A stretch of 34,884 nucleotides of DNA. It comes from an uncultured Prevotella sp. (GTDB lineage: Bacteria > Bacteroidota > Bacteroidia > Bacteroidales > Bacteroidaceae). The number at the start of each line of letters is the position of its first letter. Position 1 is the first letter of the stretch. The DNA lies in contig CALUFN010000023.1 of the NCBI GenBank assembly GCA_944319945.1, positions 1 through 34,884 on the forward strand. The letters run 5' to 3'. The notes under the pieces were generated by a model. That model ran no database searches, was not told where the DNA came from, and saw only the letters and a program-made list of their open reading frames with translations. The position numbers and the translations under genes were made by a program. Shown here one piece after another: positions 1-8,915 of the stretch.

Positions 1-49
1 AACTACAAATATACGACTTTTACGGCAACTTCCTCTTTTTGCAAATGAA

Positions 50-75
50 CATCCAACAGATTTGCGGATGAACCC
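50..75. repeat. 26-bp tag, inverted copy at 34808-34833
   Basis: The 26 bases here are the exact reverse complement of 34808-34833. In both places the tag directly flanks an array of AAAGGTAACCTTT palindromes and ends with GGATGAACCC on the array side. The identity stops at both tag ends, so the tag looks like a defined part of a repeat element. Confidence 0.85.
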
Positions 76-88
76 CTATTGTGTTGCG

Positions 89-168
89 AAAGGTAACCTT
101 TTATACGCCAAAAGGCCACCTTTTATACGCCAAAAGGCCACCTTTTGCACTGTAAAAGACGGTCTTTT
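89..168. repeat. Palindrome array 1, 22-bp period
   Basis: Four near-palindromic cores lie at 89-102 (AAAGGTAACCTTTT), 110-124 and 132-146 (both AAAAGGCCACCTTTT) and 154-168 (AAAAGACGGTCTTTT). Cores of 15 bp are separated by 7-bp spacers (ATACGCC twice, then GCACTGT), giving a period of 22 bp. In core 4 the centre has changed on both arms so that symmetry is kept. The same architecture recurs at 8488-8568, 12072-12107 and 34748-34805. Confidence 0.85.
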
Positions 169-308
169 GCAAGGCTTTGGATTTCAGTATGTTACGCGGT
201 GACGCGCTGAAAACCTTATGCTTGTTTGTGTATTGCGTAAATTTTAATAGGGAAGGCAAGCGTTGCGGTCCGTGTCTTGGCCTCGGCTTTCCTGCTCGTT
301 TATGTCCG

Positions 309-2765
309 TTATGCGGCCGTGAAGGTGTATGTTGCGCCCTTCTCGGTATTTATGTCGTAAAGATACGTCTTTTCGAGTGCCGGCATCGGTTCGATGGCGT
401 CGGGGGCGTTGATCTGCTGCTTCACGTCGGTCGGCACGGCGTAGAGCGGGTTGCTGTTTTCGCCTTTTGCCTTCTTAAGCCCCTTGCCCTTGAGCGGTAC
501 GGCCGAACGTATGCGTAGGTTGCCGCCTAATTCTGACTTTATTACGGCTTTCTTCACCTTGTTGCTGCTCCATTCAAGGCTCACCTCGAAGCCTCCGCGT
601 GCCTTCAGGCCGCTCACGTTGCCGTCTTTCCAAGCGTCGGGGAGGGCCGGCAGCAAGTAGACGAAGCCGTCGTGGCTCTGCAGTAGCATTTCGCCTATGC
701 CGGCTGCGCAACCGAAGTTGCCGTCAATCTGGAACGGCGGGTGAGCGTCGAAGAGGTTGGGGTAGGTGCCGCCTTTCTTCTTCTCGTTGCGCACGAGCGT
801 CAGCTGGTCGCCTATGAGCTTCCATGCGTGGTTGCCGTCGAGCAGTCGCGACCACAGGCAAACCTTCCAACCCATGCTCCATCCGGTAGAGGGGTCGCCG
901 CGGTGGATGAGCGACGTGCGTGCGGCGGCGGTCAGTTCGGGCGTGCGGAACGGCGAAATCTGGTTGCTCGGGTATAGTCCGTAGAGGTGGGATACGTGGC
1001 GGTGGGTGTCGTCGGGATTGTCCCAGTCGTCCTTCCACTCTTGCAGTTGTCCCCATCTGCCAGTCTGCATGGGCGGCAGCATGGCTAATTTTTCCTTCAG
1101 ACTGTCGGTGAACGCCGTCGCGCCGGTGTTGCCCAATATCTCCGTCGCGTCGATTACGTGGTTGAAGAGGTCGTATATCAGCTGGTTGTCCATTGTTACC
1201 CCGGCCGCCGTGGTAGCCTTGTGCCTATGCTGGTTTTCGGGCGAGAGGCTCGGGCATATCAGCCAATATTTCTTTGACGGGTTCTGCACCATGATTTGGT
1301 TGAGGAACCTTGCAGCGTTTTCCATTATCGGGTAGACCTCGGCGAGGAACTTCTTGTCGCCCGTATATAAGTAATGCTCCCACAAGTGTTGGCACACCCA
1401 TGCGCCGCCTGTAGGCCACAGCCCCGACGGAGCCTTGTCGATGGCTCCCGTCACGCGCCAGATGTCGGTGTTGTGGTGGAGCACCCATCCGTCGGCTCCG
1501 TACATTATGCGTGCCGACTCGCGACCCGTCTCGCTTACGTCCTTAATCAGGCTGAACAGCGGTTCGTTCAGTTCGCTCAGGTTTGTCAGTTCGGCTGGCC
1601 AGTAGTTCATCTCAAGGTTGATGTTGCATGTGTACTTGCTGTCCCAGGACGGTAGCATCTTGTCGTTCCATATACCTTGAAGCGTTGGCGGCTGGGTGCC
1701 CGGTTGCGACGTGCAGATGAGCAGATAGCGGCCGAACTGGAAGTAAGTCTCCACCAGGTGCAGGTCGGTGTGCTGCTTGAACGTCTCCACACGCTTGTCG
1801 GTGGTCATGTCGGCGAAGGCGTCCGCGCCCAAGTCGAGCTTCACGCGGTCGTATTGCGACTTGTATTTTGCCACGTGTGCCTGCTTCATTGCCGGGTATT
1901 CGGTGGCTAAGGCCTTGCGCAACGCCTGTTCGGAGAGCAGGGTGTCGTTGCCCGAAATGTCGTCGTAGTGCTTGAAGTTGGTGGCTATGGTCAGGTAAAT
2001 CGTGGCTTCGTCGGCCCCGTTAATCTGCAATACGCCGTCGCTGCTGCTCATTCGTCCGCCTTTTATCTTGGCCGTGGCGCGCCCTGTGAATGTCACCTTG
2101 CCTTTCAGTCCTTCGTGCAGGCCGCTTATTCCGCTGAGCACTATCTCGTCGCCCTCGGTCCTTATAGTCACGTCTTGCTGCGGCGAGGTCATCTGGGCGT
2201 TGCATGTTATCATGCCGGGCTTGCTCGCCGTGAGGTGTACTAATATCACGTTGGCGGCCAGCGAGGCTATGTATTCACGCTTGTAGGTCACCCCGTCGGC
2301 CGTGAAACGTGTCACGGCGCGTGCCGAGTCGAGGCTAAGCTCGCGGTAATAGCCGGTGTAGTCGTTTACGTTCGGGAAGTTGATGTACAGGTCTCCGAAC
2401 GGTTGGTAGGGCATTCCGCTGTTCGTCTTTGCCTGTACATGTGCCGTGGCGAGGTCTTGCGCCTCCTTATACTTGCCCTCCCAGACCAGCTGGCGCACCT
2501 TCGGTAGATACTCAAGAGCCTCCGGGTTGGCGTTGTTGTTAGGCCGTCCGGCCCATATAGTCTCCTCGTTGAGCTGTAACCGCTCAGCCGACGGCGTGCC
2601 GAACACCATCGCTCCGAGGCGGCTGTTGCCTATGGGCAGGGCCTCCGTCCATGTGGCCGCAGGCTCGTCGTACCACAGTATGTGGCTGTTCTCCTTCTGC
2701 GTGTCGGCGTATGCCGTGCCGAATGTCGCGGCGATGCACGCCATTGTCAGTAATGTCTTTCTCAT
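309..2765 (-). CDS. GH95 alpha-L-fucosidase / alpha-L-galactosidase
   Basis: Secreted glycoside hydrolase of family GH95, which removes terminal alpha-L-fucose or alpha-L-galactose by inversion. Residues 1-20 form a signal peptide ending TAYA. The N-terminal sandwich begins with [20 protein letters not shown]. The (alpha/alpha)6 barrel carries the asparagine pair N381/N383 in [11 protein letters not shown]576 in QEWKDDW and D681 in QIDGNFG, matching the catalytic residues described for GH95. The length of 818 aa is normal. The ATG overlaps the stop of the upstream hydrolase gene by 4 bp (ATGA), so the two are translationally coupled. Family assignment is secure. Fucose versus L-galactose specificity cannot be read from sequence alone. 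Confidence 0.93.
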   Translation of the reverse strand: MRKTLLTMACIAATFGTAYADTQKENSHILWYDEPAATWTEALPIGNSRLGAMVFGTPSAERLQLNEETIWAGRPNNNANPEALEYLPKVRQLVWEGKYKEAQDLATAHVQAKTNSGMPYQPFGDLYINFPNVNDYTGYYRELSLDSARAVTRFTADGVTYKREYIASLAANVILVHLTASKPGMITCNAQMTSPQQDVTIRTEGDEIVLSGISGLHEGLKGKVTFTGRATAKIKGGRMSSSDGVLQINGADEATIYLTIATNFKHYDDISGNDTLLSEQALRKALATEYPAMKQAHVAKYKSQYDRVKLDLGADAFADMTTDKRVETFKQHTDLHLVETYFQFGRYLLICTSQPGTQPPTLQGIWNDKMLPSWDSKYTCNINLEMNYWPAELTNLSELNEPLFSLIKDVSETGRESARIMYGADGWVLHHNTDIWRVTGAIDKAPSGLWPTGGAWVCQHLWEHYLYTGDKKFLAEVYPIMENAARFLNQIMVQNPSKKYWLICPSLSPENQHRHKATTAAGVTMDNQLIYDLFNHVIDATEILGNTGATAFTDSLKEKLAMLPPMQTGRWGQLQEWKDDWDNPDDTHRHVSHLYGLYPSNQISPFRTPELTAAARTSLIHRGDPSTGWSMGWKVCLWSRLLDGNHAWKLIGDQLTLVRNEKKKGGTYPNLFDAHPPFQIDGNFGCAAGIGEMLLQSHDGFVYLLPALPDAWKDGNVSGLKARGGFEVSLEWSSNKVKKAVIKSELGGNLRIRSAVPLKGKGLKKAKGENSNPLYAVPTDVKQQINAPDAIEPMPALEKTYLYDINTEKGATYTFTAA

Positions 2766-4057
2766 TTTGCCTTAGGTGTGAATCTTAATGCGTTTTCGTC
2801 TTCAATCGTAACCTTGCTTTCATCGAGTTTAGAAGCGTCAAGATTGAACGTCTCGATGAAGAATTTGTACACTGCGTTGCGCTTGTTCGGGCCGAAGTCG
2901 TGGCGTTCTTTGGGCAGATGTATGTTCTTAATATTGTCCGTCGCGCCGTAGAATCCGTATATTCTTTGCAGGTACGGGTATTCAAGTTCGGGTGTGGTGG
3001 ATGTCCAGTCGCCGCCGTCGCTTACGAGCATCATAGGTTTCGGGGCGAACATTGCAGCCAGTTCGGCGTTGCATGTGCCGCCTCCTGAGAGCTGTATGGG
3101 CATCCCGCTTTCGCACGGACAGCCGCCGTCGAACCATGACGACACGCTTACTACGGGGCAGCATGCCGTATATCGGTCGTCAAGCACGCTAAGAAGCACC
3201 GACTGCGTGCCGCCTCCCGAACCGCCGTTCACGCCTATGCGTGTCTTGTCTACGTCCTTGTGCTGTATCATCCAGTCGAGTATGCGTATGCCGTTGAGCG
3301 CCTGCATTACGTGGGCTTCGGGTGTTTGGTGGGCCTCGGAGCCTACCTCGTCGGCCGACTCTCCCCATCCCCAAAGATCGTAGTCAACGCAAACGGCACC
3401 CATGCGGGCGAGCGTTGCGAGCCTCTGTTGTTGTACCTCGCCGTAGCGTCCGTTTGCGAAATGGCCGTTCGGACATATTATAAGAGGATGCTTGCCCTTA
3501 CCTTTCGGTGCGTAGATAGAGCCGCAAACGGTGTGCCCGTTGGCTGTTTTCAGGCGGAAGTTCTGCACCGTATAGCCGTCGAATTTCCTTGTCTTGCCGT
3601 ATTCCGGAGCTTCTTTTGAGCATACGGCGAGCAGCTTGTCTATGCCGAGACGCTCTCTTACTTCCTTGCGCAGGGTGTCACGGCGGTCCTCCCATGCGGC
3701 CTTGTCGCCGTAGAGCGACGAAAGATAAGGTATCAGTTTCATTCCGTCTTCGGGCTGGCGGCGCGGATATTCGTAGGGCTTTATCTTGTAGAGCTTGTCG
3801 TTTTGCTTTACTGCCTTGAAGTCGAATGGCGCGAGTATGTTATTAAGCGTTTCCTCCAAAGAGTACGGACGCACGCGGAAGTCGGCGTAGGTCAGCTTCA
3901 GTCCCGTAGTGTCCACGTTGTATTTGAGCCGTATCCCGAACCTTTTCGATACGTCGTTCAGTATGTCCGAGAGCGGTCTTGCGTACTTCGTTTCGTATGT
4001 CTGTGCGCCTGCGGTGATGCCGAAAAACAGCAGTGCAGGCAAGATGAGTCGTTTCAT
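2762..4057 (-). CDS. STN-domain alpha/beta-hydrolase (esterase-like)
   Basis: 431 aa. A signal peptide (about 1-19, ending AGAQ) is followed by a roughly 75-residue STN-like module (about 20-95: [20 protein letters not shown], then [20 protein letters not shown]), a fold usually found at the N-terminus of TonB-dependent receptors and secretins. The rest is an alpha/beta-hydrolase of the acetyl-xylan esterase / dienelactone hydrolase kind, with nucleophile serine in [12 protein letters not shown], an acid in LVSDGGDW and histidine in KERHDFGP. It lies between a GH43/BT_1020-like enzyme and GH95, so removing ester groups from a plant or host glycan is the likely role. The substrate is inferred only. 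A peptidase-like role cannot be excluded. The STN-hydrolase fusion is unusual. Confidence 0.8.
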   Translation of the reverse strand: MKRLILPALLFFGITAGAQTYETKYARPLSDILNDVSKRFGIRLKYNVDTTGLKLTYADFRVRPYSLEETLNNILAPFDFKAVKQNDKLYKIKPYEYPRRQPEDGMKLIPYLSSLYGDKAAWEDRRDTLRKEVRERLGIDKLLAVCSKEAPEYGKTRKFDGYTVQNFRLKTANGHTVCGSIYAPKGKGKHPLIICPNGHFANGRYGEVQQQRLATLARMGAVCVDYDLWGWGESADEVGSEAHQTPEAHVMQALNGIRILDWMIQHKDVDKTRIGVNGGSGGGTQSVLLSVLDDRYTACCPVVSVSSWFDGGCPCESGMPIQLSGGGTCNAELAAMFAPKPMMLVSDGGDWTSTTPELEYPYLQRIYGFYGATDNIKNIHLPKERHDFGPNKRNAVYKFFIETFNLDASKLDESKVTIEDENALRFTPKAK

Positions 4058-4086
4058 TGCTTTTAGTAGTTTCGATATTCAATACG

Positions 4087-4139
4087 GTTGAAGTAGCTAA
4101 CGCCAAACGCCTTGCAGTCTTTGGCTTAACTACTTCAAC
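4087..4139 (-). other. Intercistronic hairpin in glycosidase operon
   Basis: An imperfect inverted repeat pairs 4087-4107 (GTTGAAGTAG, then CTAACGCCAAA) with 4120-4139 (TTTGGCTTAACTACTTCAAC), leaving a 12-nt loop. It fills the 93-bp gap between the large glycosidase and the STN hydrolase, read on the minus strand. No T-tract follows, so an mRNA-stability or attenuation element is more likely than an intrinsic terminator. Confidence 0.6.
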
Positions 4140-4150
4140 TTTCCTGAGTG

Positions 4151-7100
4151 TTATTTCTTGTATGTCAGTTTGCCGATGTCGTCGCGCCGGGCGGCCAACT
4201 TGCCGTTTACGAGCAGGCTGAGGCCCTTGCCCTGGTGGTAACGTTGTCCGTCCTTATCATATATTATGGTGAGGACGTCGCCTCGGTAGTTCACGTTGTC
4301 GAGGCAGAAGTAAGTCCAAGTGTCCTTCGGTACGAGCGGATTAACCACCACGCTGCCGTCGGCCTGCGGACGGAGACCTACCAGTCCGGTGATAACGAGG
4401 TCGGCAAACGTAGAGTGGTTGTAGTAGCGGCTGCGCTCGCGGTCGCCCATAAGCCACGCGCCGTTCTTCTCGTCGAGGTATTCGCCGATGTACGGACGGC
4501 CGCGGTGGTGCTGGCTCTCTACGTACAGTTTCATCTGCTTGAAGAACGTAGTGTCGCCCAATACCGGGTCGGGATAGTTGTTCAGGTAGTTGGCGAAAGC
4601 CGTAAGCGTCTGGCTCGTGGCGAACGGCCATACGGCGCCGTCCCATTCGCAGCGGCCTACACCGTGGCTCCTGAACTCGGGATGGCGGCGCTCGGCCGTG
4701 GTGAGTCCGTAGGGAGCGGAGAATCCGTCTTCGTCTTCAAGCTGCAGCCAAGCCGTGTCGTAAGTCTTTGCGTCGGGCAGGTTGAAGTACCACGGAATGT
4801 AGCCTATCGCCTCGCGCACGGCAGCTGCGGTGTCGCCTCTCACCGTCTCGAAGAACGAGTGCTTCCCGTTCCACAGCCTGTCTTGTATCAGGCTCTTCAT
4901 GGTGTCGGCTTCGAGGTTGTATGTGTTAGCTTTAGACGCGTCGCCGGCCAAAAGGTTTAACTCGGCCAATGCCCGTGCGTTGCCGTACATGTAGCTGTTT
5001 ATCGTCGGGCGTGCGTACTGCTTGCGGCGGCCTCCGCTTATGCTTTCCTCCATTCCGTCCTGCACGTCGCCCTGCCAGTAGAGTCCGTTCTTCAGGCGGT
5101 TGGTGCTTTTCCAGCGGGCGTACTCATCTTCGAGCGACGGCTTGAGGCCGAGCACGAACGCCGTGTCGCCGAGCACTTTGTAAGCCTCGTAGACGGCTGC
5201 CGGGTTCCATGAGCTGAACTTGTTCATCTTCGTCATTGCCTTGCCGTCGTTGCCGTGGTACCATGTGTTGAGTATCTGGTGCAGGTACGTGGTGTCGCGC
5301 AGCCAGCGGGTCTCCATTATGTGGTGGCCTACGGCGCAGGCTATGAGGTTGTACTTGTCGGCGTAAGAACGCTGCACGAGGAACTCGGTCATGCCGAGGC
5401 CTACGGGAGTGCGCTTGATATGCTTGCGCAGCGACCACCAACGGAAGTAGTAAATCTCCTCCATGTCCTTGTCGGGGCAGTCGAAGAGGGGGATGTTGCG
5501 CGCCATCCACTCCGACGACTTGCTGTTGGGGATAGTGGTTACGATGTTCTCGTCCTCCATCGTGTTGAAGTAGTCGGCGTAGTGCTTGTAGTCGTCATAT
5601 TTCAGTACGGCGGCGTTAGCGTCGGCATCGGTCGACCTTGTCGTGAGGTTGGCTATTGCGAACGTGGCCATGGGGTCTTGCTCGTCGGCGCGCGGCATGT
5701 CGACGTATTGGTCGGCGGGAGTTTCGATGTCGGGCTTGTCAAAAAGGTTGCCGGTGCGGAACACGATGCGCGTTATAGCGTCGACGGGTGTGTCGAACAT
5801 GCGCGCCGTGGCCTTCTTGCCGTTTACGAAGTAGGTGCCTACGTGTCCGTCTACGGAGAGCATGGCCTTTATGTGATAGCTCTGGCCCGGCTCGTAACGC
5901 TTGAGCATGCCGCCGTAGCGCGCCCCGCCTTTGACCTTCATCACGGCTGCGGAGTCAAGTACGATGCGCGAGCACATGTTTCCCTTAGCGTCGAGAAACT
6001 CGATGTTCAGCTGTCCGTGGTCGTTCTGCCCGGGCTTCACGTCGAATTCAACCGTGAGCTCTTTCGTCGCCGGTATCACTTTCTCGACCCGTGCGTAGTC
6101 ATACGGATCCTTGTCGCTCAGCGTCAGCCAGTCGCCGTCGAGCCTTACGGGAGCCCAGAGCGGCGAGTAGATGTTCCAGTCGGTCATGTCGGCCAGCTTC
6201 TTGTATCGGCCGAAACCTCCCGAAGCGTGCTCGGTGGCTTCGAGTTTTACGGGTACCTGTACGCAGGCCACCCACATGTCTTCCTTGTTGTTGCTGTATG
6301 TCACCCAGAGGTTGCCGTCCTTCGGGGTGCCGTTGCCTTCAAGTATGCCGCGCGTGTACTGTGGGCCGTAGCTCTTGTAGAGTCCCCAGTGGCGTTCGGG
6401 AGTCACTTCGCCGTTGATGAGGTTGAGCGTGGTGTACTCAAGTCCGTCCTTGCTCAGCGAGATGGCCAGCGGCCAACGGTATTCGGCGGGGTTGTAGACG
6501 GTGGCGTAAGTACCGTCGGAAAGGCGTTGCCCCCATATCTTTGCGTTTGAGTTTACGAAGCCGTGCGCGCGCTTTGCCGGGTAGCGCCAAGTGTTGCCGC
6601 CGTCGCTGCTCATGCTCGTCAGGGCGTGCTTCCACAGGCCCACCTTGCGCCCGTCGGGCAGGGTATAGCCGCTGAACGCCTTGTAGGGAGTCTTTAGCGG
6701 CAGGATGTCGTCGTTCCTGTCGGCCTCCTCGGCCCACTGCATGCGTATCATCGGGTCGGCCAGCAGCTCGTCGCAGGCCTTTACGAACTCCTTGTCTTTC
6801 GACTTTTTATAATAAGGATAGTCGGTGTTCTTCTCGTTGAAGCCGTGGTTGTAATATATGAAGTAGATTGGGCCGAACGAGCCGTCGGCCTTAATCTCGC
6901 GCACCACGCGGCCTATGGCGTTGCCGTCGTTGGGGTCGTCCTTAGGCGTTATGGCCACGCAGTAGTTGCCCATTGCGATGAGCTTGTCCGACTTAGAGAC
7001 GTAGAAGCCTACGCGCTGGTGCATTATCGCCTTGAGGTCTTTGGCCACTACGCCCGGCCATGCGGGTTTGGTGAAGCCGTCGGGCACGTCGTATTCGGGG

Positions 7101-8284
7101 AACAGCTCTATGGGCTCTGTCCATGTGTAGCCGTCTTCCGACGTCTGGAGCATGGTCTTTCCCGGAGCCTCGTGCTCGCTGCGCGGGTCGGTCAGGTAGT
7201 GCATGTAGAACTTGTCGTTCCAGTATGCCATCATCGGCTGGTGGTTGTAGAGCCAGCCTTTCTCGGCGCGCATGGTCTGTATGTTGTGCACGCCTACTAC
7301 GGGCGACAGTCCGCCGTCGTGGCGGGCCGGCGTTGCTACCACGCTGCCCGTATAGTGTACGGCGTCGCGGTTTTCCTTGATGAGGTTCTGCACGAGCTCT
7401 TCCGGTGCCATGAACACCGTGCCGTGCTTGTGTCCTACGGGAAAGCTGACGGCCCCCGTGCGGTCTTGGAAAGTCTTGAAGTCCTTAGTCCTCGCCGCTC
7501 CGTATATGCCGTGGCGGTAAGAGTCGTAGTAGATGTAATACCAGCCCTCGGCCTGCGCCGTGGTGGGCCCTTCGGTGAAGCTCTCGGTGAACGGCTCGGA
7601 AGCCTTGCTCCACGGTCCGTAGGGCGATTCGGCGAACGCCACCTTGAGGTTGCGTTGCTTGCGCGAGTTGTCTTTGAGCACCATTACGTAGTCCTTGTCG
7701 CCGCGCTTCAGTATGGTTGCGTCGATGCAGCTGAAGTCGGGGTCGATGAGTACTTTCGCCTTGCTGAACTTCTTGAAGTCCTTCGTCGTTACGTAATAAA
7801 GGCGGTGGTTGTTATAATGGTCTTCCTCGTAGTCGGGGAACTTGCCCGGCACGCACGATGCCCACACGATCATGTACTGCCGCTTTACGTCGTCGTAAAA
7901 CAATTCCGGTGCCCATACGTTCACCGTAGTAGGGTCGTCCATGACGTTTATCAGCCGTTCCTCGCTCCAGTGTATGAGGTCTTTCGACGAGGCGTAGCCG
8001 AAGCCCTTGTCGCCCTTCCAGCTCGAAGTCCACACAAGATGGAACGTACCGTCGGGACCCTTTACTATCGACGGGTCGCGCATCACCTTCTGCGTGCCCA
8101 CTTCCGGGCGCAGGAAAGTGCCCTGTATCGTGTCCCAGCGCAAACCGTCGTAACTGTAGATGAAGCGCAGCCCCTCGTTGGCCGGCTCGCGGAACGACGT
8201 AGACACGTACACGTCTTTAGCCGACGCTGCGCAGGTAATCATCGTCGCTGCCGCAACGATGGCTGACAAAATAAGTTTTCTCAT
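4151..8284 (-). CDS. Multidomain glycosidase: GH43 + BT_1020-like (GH142-type)
   Basis: 1,377 aa from the ATG at 8284, chosen because MRKLILSAIVAAATMITCAASA is a signal peptide; the frame stays open 17 codons further upstream. Residues 25-300 form a GH43-type five-bladed propeller with the expected acidic triad: D70 (MRDPSIV), D188 (CIDAT) and E238 (FTEGPT), plus HGTVF. About 310-690 is a second, sialidase-like propeller. About 700-870 is a beta-sandwich. About 900-1360 is an (alpha/alpha)6 domain (FNTMEDENIV, YYFRWWSLRKHIK, CEWDGAVWPFATSQ). The last three modules recall Bacteroides BT_1020, the GH143/GH142 enzyme of rhamnogalacturonan-II breakdown; this is from memory and not aligned. A GH43 head on this module is unusual. 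It is probably the first gene of the minus-strand cluster. It may act on several linkages of one branched pectin side chain, but that is inferred. Confidence 0.82.
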   Translation of the reverse strand: MRKLILSAIVAAATMITCAASAKDVYVSTSFREPANEGLRFIYSYDGLRWDTIQGTFLRPEVGTQKVMRDPSIVKGPDGTFHLVWTSSWKGDKGFGYASSKDLIHWSEERLINVMDDPTTVNVWAPELFYDDVKRQYMIVWASCVPGKFPDYEEDHYNNHRLYYVTTKDFKKFSKAKVLIDPDFSCIDATILKRGDKDYVMVLKDNSRKQRNLKVAFAESPYGPWSKASEPFTESFTEGPTTAQAEGWYYIYYDSYRHGIYGAARTKDFKTFQDRTGAVSFPVGHKHGTVFMAPEELVQNLIKENRDAVHYTGSVVATPARHDGGLSPVVGVHNIQTMRAEKGWLYNHQPMMAYWNDKFYMHYLTDPRSEHEAPGKTMLQTSEDGYTWTEPIELFPEYDVPDGFTKPAWPGVVAKDLKAIMHQRVGFYVSKSDKLIAMGNYCVAITPKDDPNDGNAIGRVVREIKADGSFGPIYFIYYNHGFNEKNTDYPYYKKSKDKEFVKACDELLADPMIRMQWAEEADRNDDILPLKTPYKAFSGYTLPDGRKVGLWKHALTSMSSDGGNTWRYPAKRAHGFVNSNAKIWGQRLSDGTYATVYNPAEYRWPLAISLSKDGLEYTTLNLINGEVTPERHWGLYKSYGPQYTRGILEGNGTPKDGNLWVTYSNNKEDMWVACVQVPVKLEATEHASGGFGRYKKLADMTDWNIYSPLWAPVRLDGDWLTLSDKDPYDYARVEKVIPATKELTVEFDVKPGQNDHGQLNIEFLDAKGNMCSRIVLDSAAVMKVKGGARYGGMLKRYEPGQSYHIKAMLSVDGHVGTYFVNGKKATARMFDTPVDAITRIVFRTGNLFDKPDIETPADQYVDMPRADEQDPMATFAIANLTTRSTDADANAAVLKYDDYKHYADYFNTMEDENIVTTIPNSKSSEWMARNIPLFDCPDKDMEEIYYFRWWSLRKHIKRTPVGLGMTEFLVQRSYADKYNLIACAVGHHIMETRWLRDTTYLHQILNTWYHGNDGKAMTKMNKFSSWNPAAVYEAYKVLGDTAFVLGLKPSLEDEYARWKSTNRLKNGLYWQGDVQDGMEESISGGRRKQYARPTINSYMYGNARALAELNLLAGDASKANTYNLEADTMKSLIQDRLWNGKHSFFETVRGDTAAAVREAIGYIPWYFNLPDAKTYDTAWLQLEDEDGFSAPYGLTTAERRHPEFRSHGVGRCEWDGAVWPFATSQTLTAFANYLNNYPDPVLGDTTFFKQMKLYVESQHHRGRPYIGEYLDEKNGAWLMGDRERSRYYNHSTFADLVITGLVGLRPQADGSVVVNPLVPKDTWTYFCLDNVNYRGDVLTIIYDKDGQRYHQGKGLSLLVNGKLAARRDDIGKLTYKK

Positions 8285-8487
8285 TGATGTATTTATTTGT
8301 TTCTTAATTCGGTATTGTTTATATGATGACGGCAAGACCTAAGGTTTGTAACCATTTTAATAACGCAATATGGCCGTTTTTAGTGTTTTAACAGGCGTGG
8401 CAGGGCCGCGCTGCGCGCACTAAGTTTACGTCGTATTTCGTACCTTTGGTAATTGCTTGGTTGTCAGTCGTTTGCGACGCGTTTCCT

Positions 8488-8568
8488 AAAAGGCCGCCTT
8501 TCGGCTTGTAAAAGGTTACCTTTTGGACGATAAAAGGTGACCTTTTGAGAGGCGAAAGGTTACCTATT
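8488..8568. repeat. Palindrome array 2, 22-bp period
   Basis: Four cores lie at 8488-8501 (AAAAGGCCGCCTTT), 8510-8524 (AAAAGGTTACCTTTT), 8532-8546 (AAAAGGTGACCTTTT) and 8555-8568 (AAAGGTTACCTATT). Starts are 22-23 bp apart with spacers of 7-8 bp. The outer cores are the more degenerate. No 26-bp tag accompanies this copy. Confidence 0.85.
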
Positions 8569-8635
8569 GCAAAACCGTATGAATGTTTTTACGGTTAAAA
8601 TAGCTTAATCGTGTTTTTAAATTAGGATAAATTAG

Positions 8636-8643
8636 TATTTTTG
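8636..8643 (+). promoter_or_regulatory. Bacteroidetes -7 box TATTTTTG
   Basis: TATTTTTG fits TAnnTTTG and lies in an AT-rich stretch on the coding strand upstream of the lipoprotein pair. No clear -33 TTTG is seen at 17-21 bp. If used, the transcript would have a leader of about 230 nt before the lipoprotein signal peptide. Confidence 0.4.
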
Positions 8644-8915
8644 CAAGCATTAAATGATATTGCAGGATAAGTCTTTGCGCCGTGGCGGTTGCCCGTAGCT
8701 GCTTATCCTCGGTTTTATGTTTAAATGCAGATACACGATGACGGGACATTGCGTAAATCACCACCGCTTCGACGTTAGGCGGCCGTCGGGCTCGGCTGCG
8801 GTCGTGCCCTGCCGTCTGAAGGATGCCTTTTTGCGTCTGAGCGGCCTTTCTCGCGTCTTCGGTTTTACCCCCCCCATACATAGTATTTAAGCCCTTAGGC
8901 TGGCTCCTGTGGCCC

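Larger units (their letters stand above)
1..308. other. Gene-less left edge with repeats
   Basis: No convincing gene is seen here. The stretch holds a 26-bp tag (50-75) that recurs inverted near the right end of the window, followed by a four-unit palindrome array (89-168). Downstream of the array an imperfect hairpin (around 184-216, arms related to GGATTTCAG/CTGAAAACC) lies 3' of the GH95 gene, but it has no T-tract, so I do not call it a terminator. An open frame at 177-518 is antisense to GH95 and looks like a shadow. Confidence 0.6.
8285..8879. other. Divergent intergenic region
   Basis: About 0.6 kb between the minus-strand glycosidase cluster and the plus-strand lipoprotein pair. It contains palindrome array 2 (8488-8568), a plus-strand -7 box (8636-8643), a weaker plus-strand TACCTTTG at 8441-8448 without a partner, and a run of eight C (8868-8875) just before the lipoprotein. 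The reading frames at 8564-9040 (minus) and from the ATG at 8738 (plus) give unlikely proteins. Confidence 0.55.

Noticed and set aside
89-168. Array could be read as a small CRISPR
   Set aside because: The conserved part is a 15-bp palindrome and the spacers are only 7 bp, sometimes identical. No cas genes are present.
177-518. 113-aa plus-strand open frame at the left edge
   Set aside because: It overlaps the 3' end of GH95 in antisense, has no promoter, and starts within repeat-flanking DNA.
5255-6550. 431-aa plus-strand open frame
   Set aside because: Antisense shadow of the same glycosidase gene; no recognisable domain.
6845-8266. 473-aa plus-strand open frame
   Set aside because: It lies wholly antisense to the GH43/BT_1020-like gene, whose minus-strand frame has clear catalytic motifs. 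The plus-strand product is Val/Arg-rich without motifs.
8441-8448. Second plus-strand -7 box TACCTTTG
   Set aside because: It has no -33 partner and lies more than 430 bp before the lipoprotein frame; kept only as a note in the region entry.
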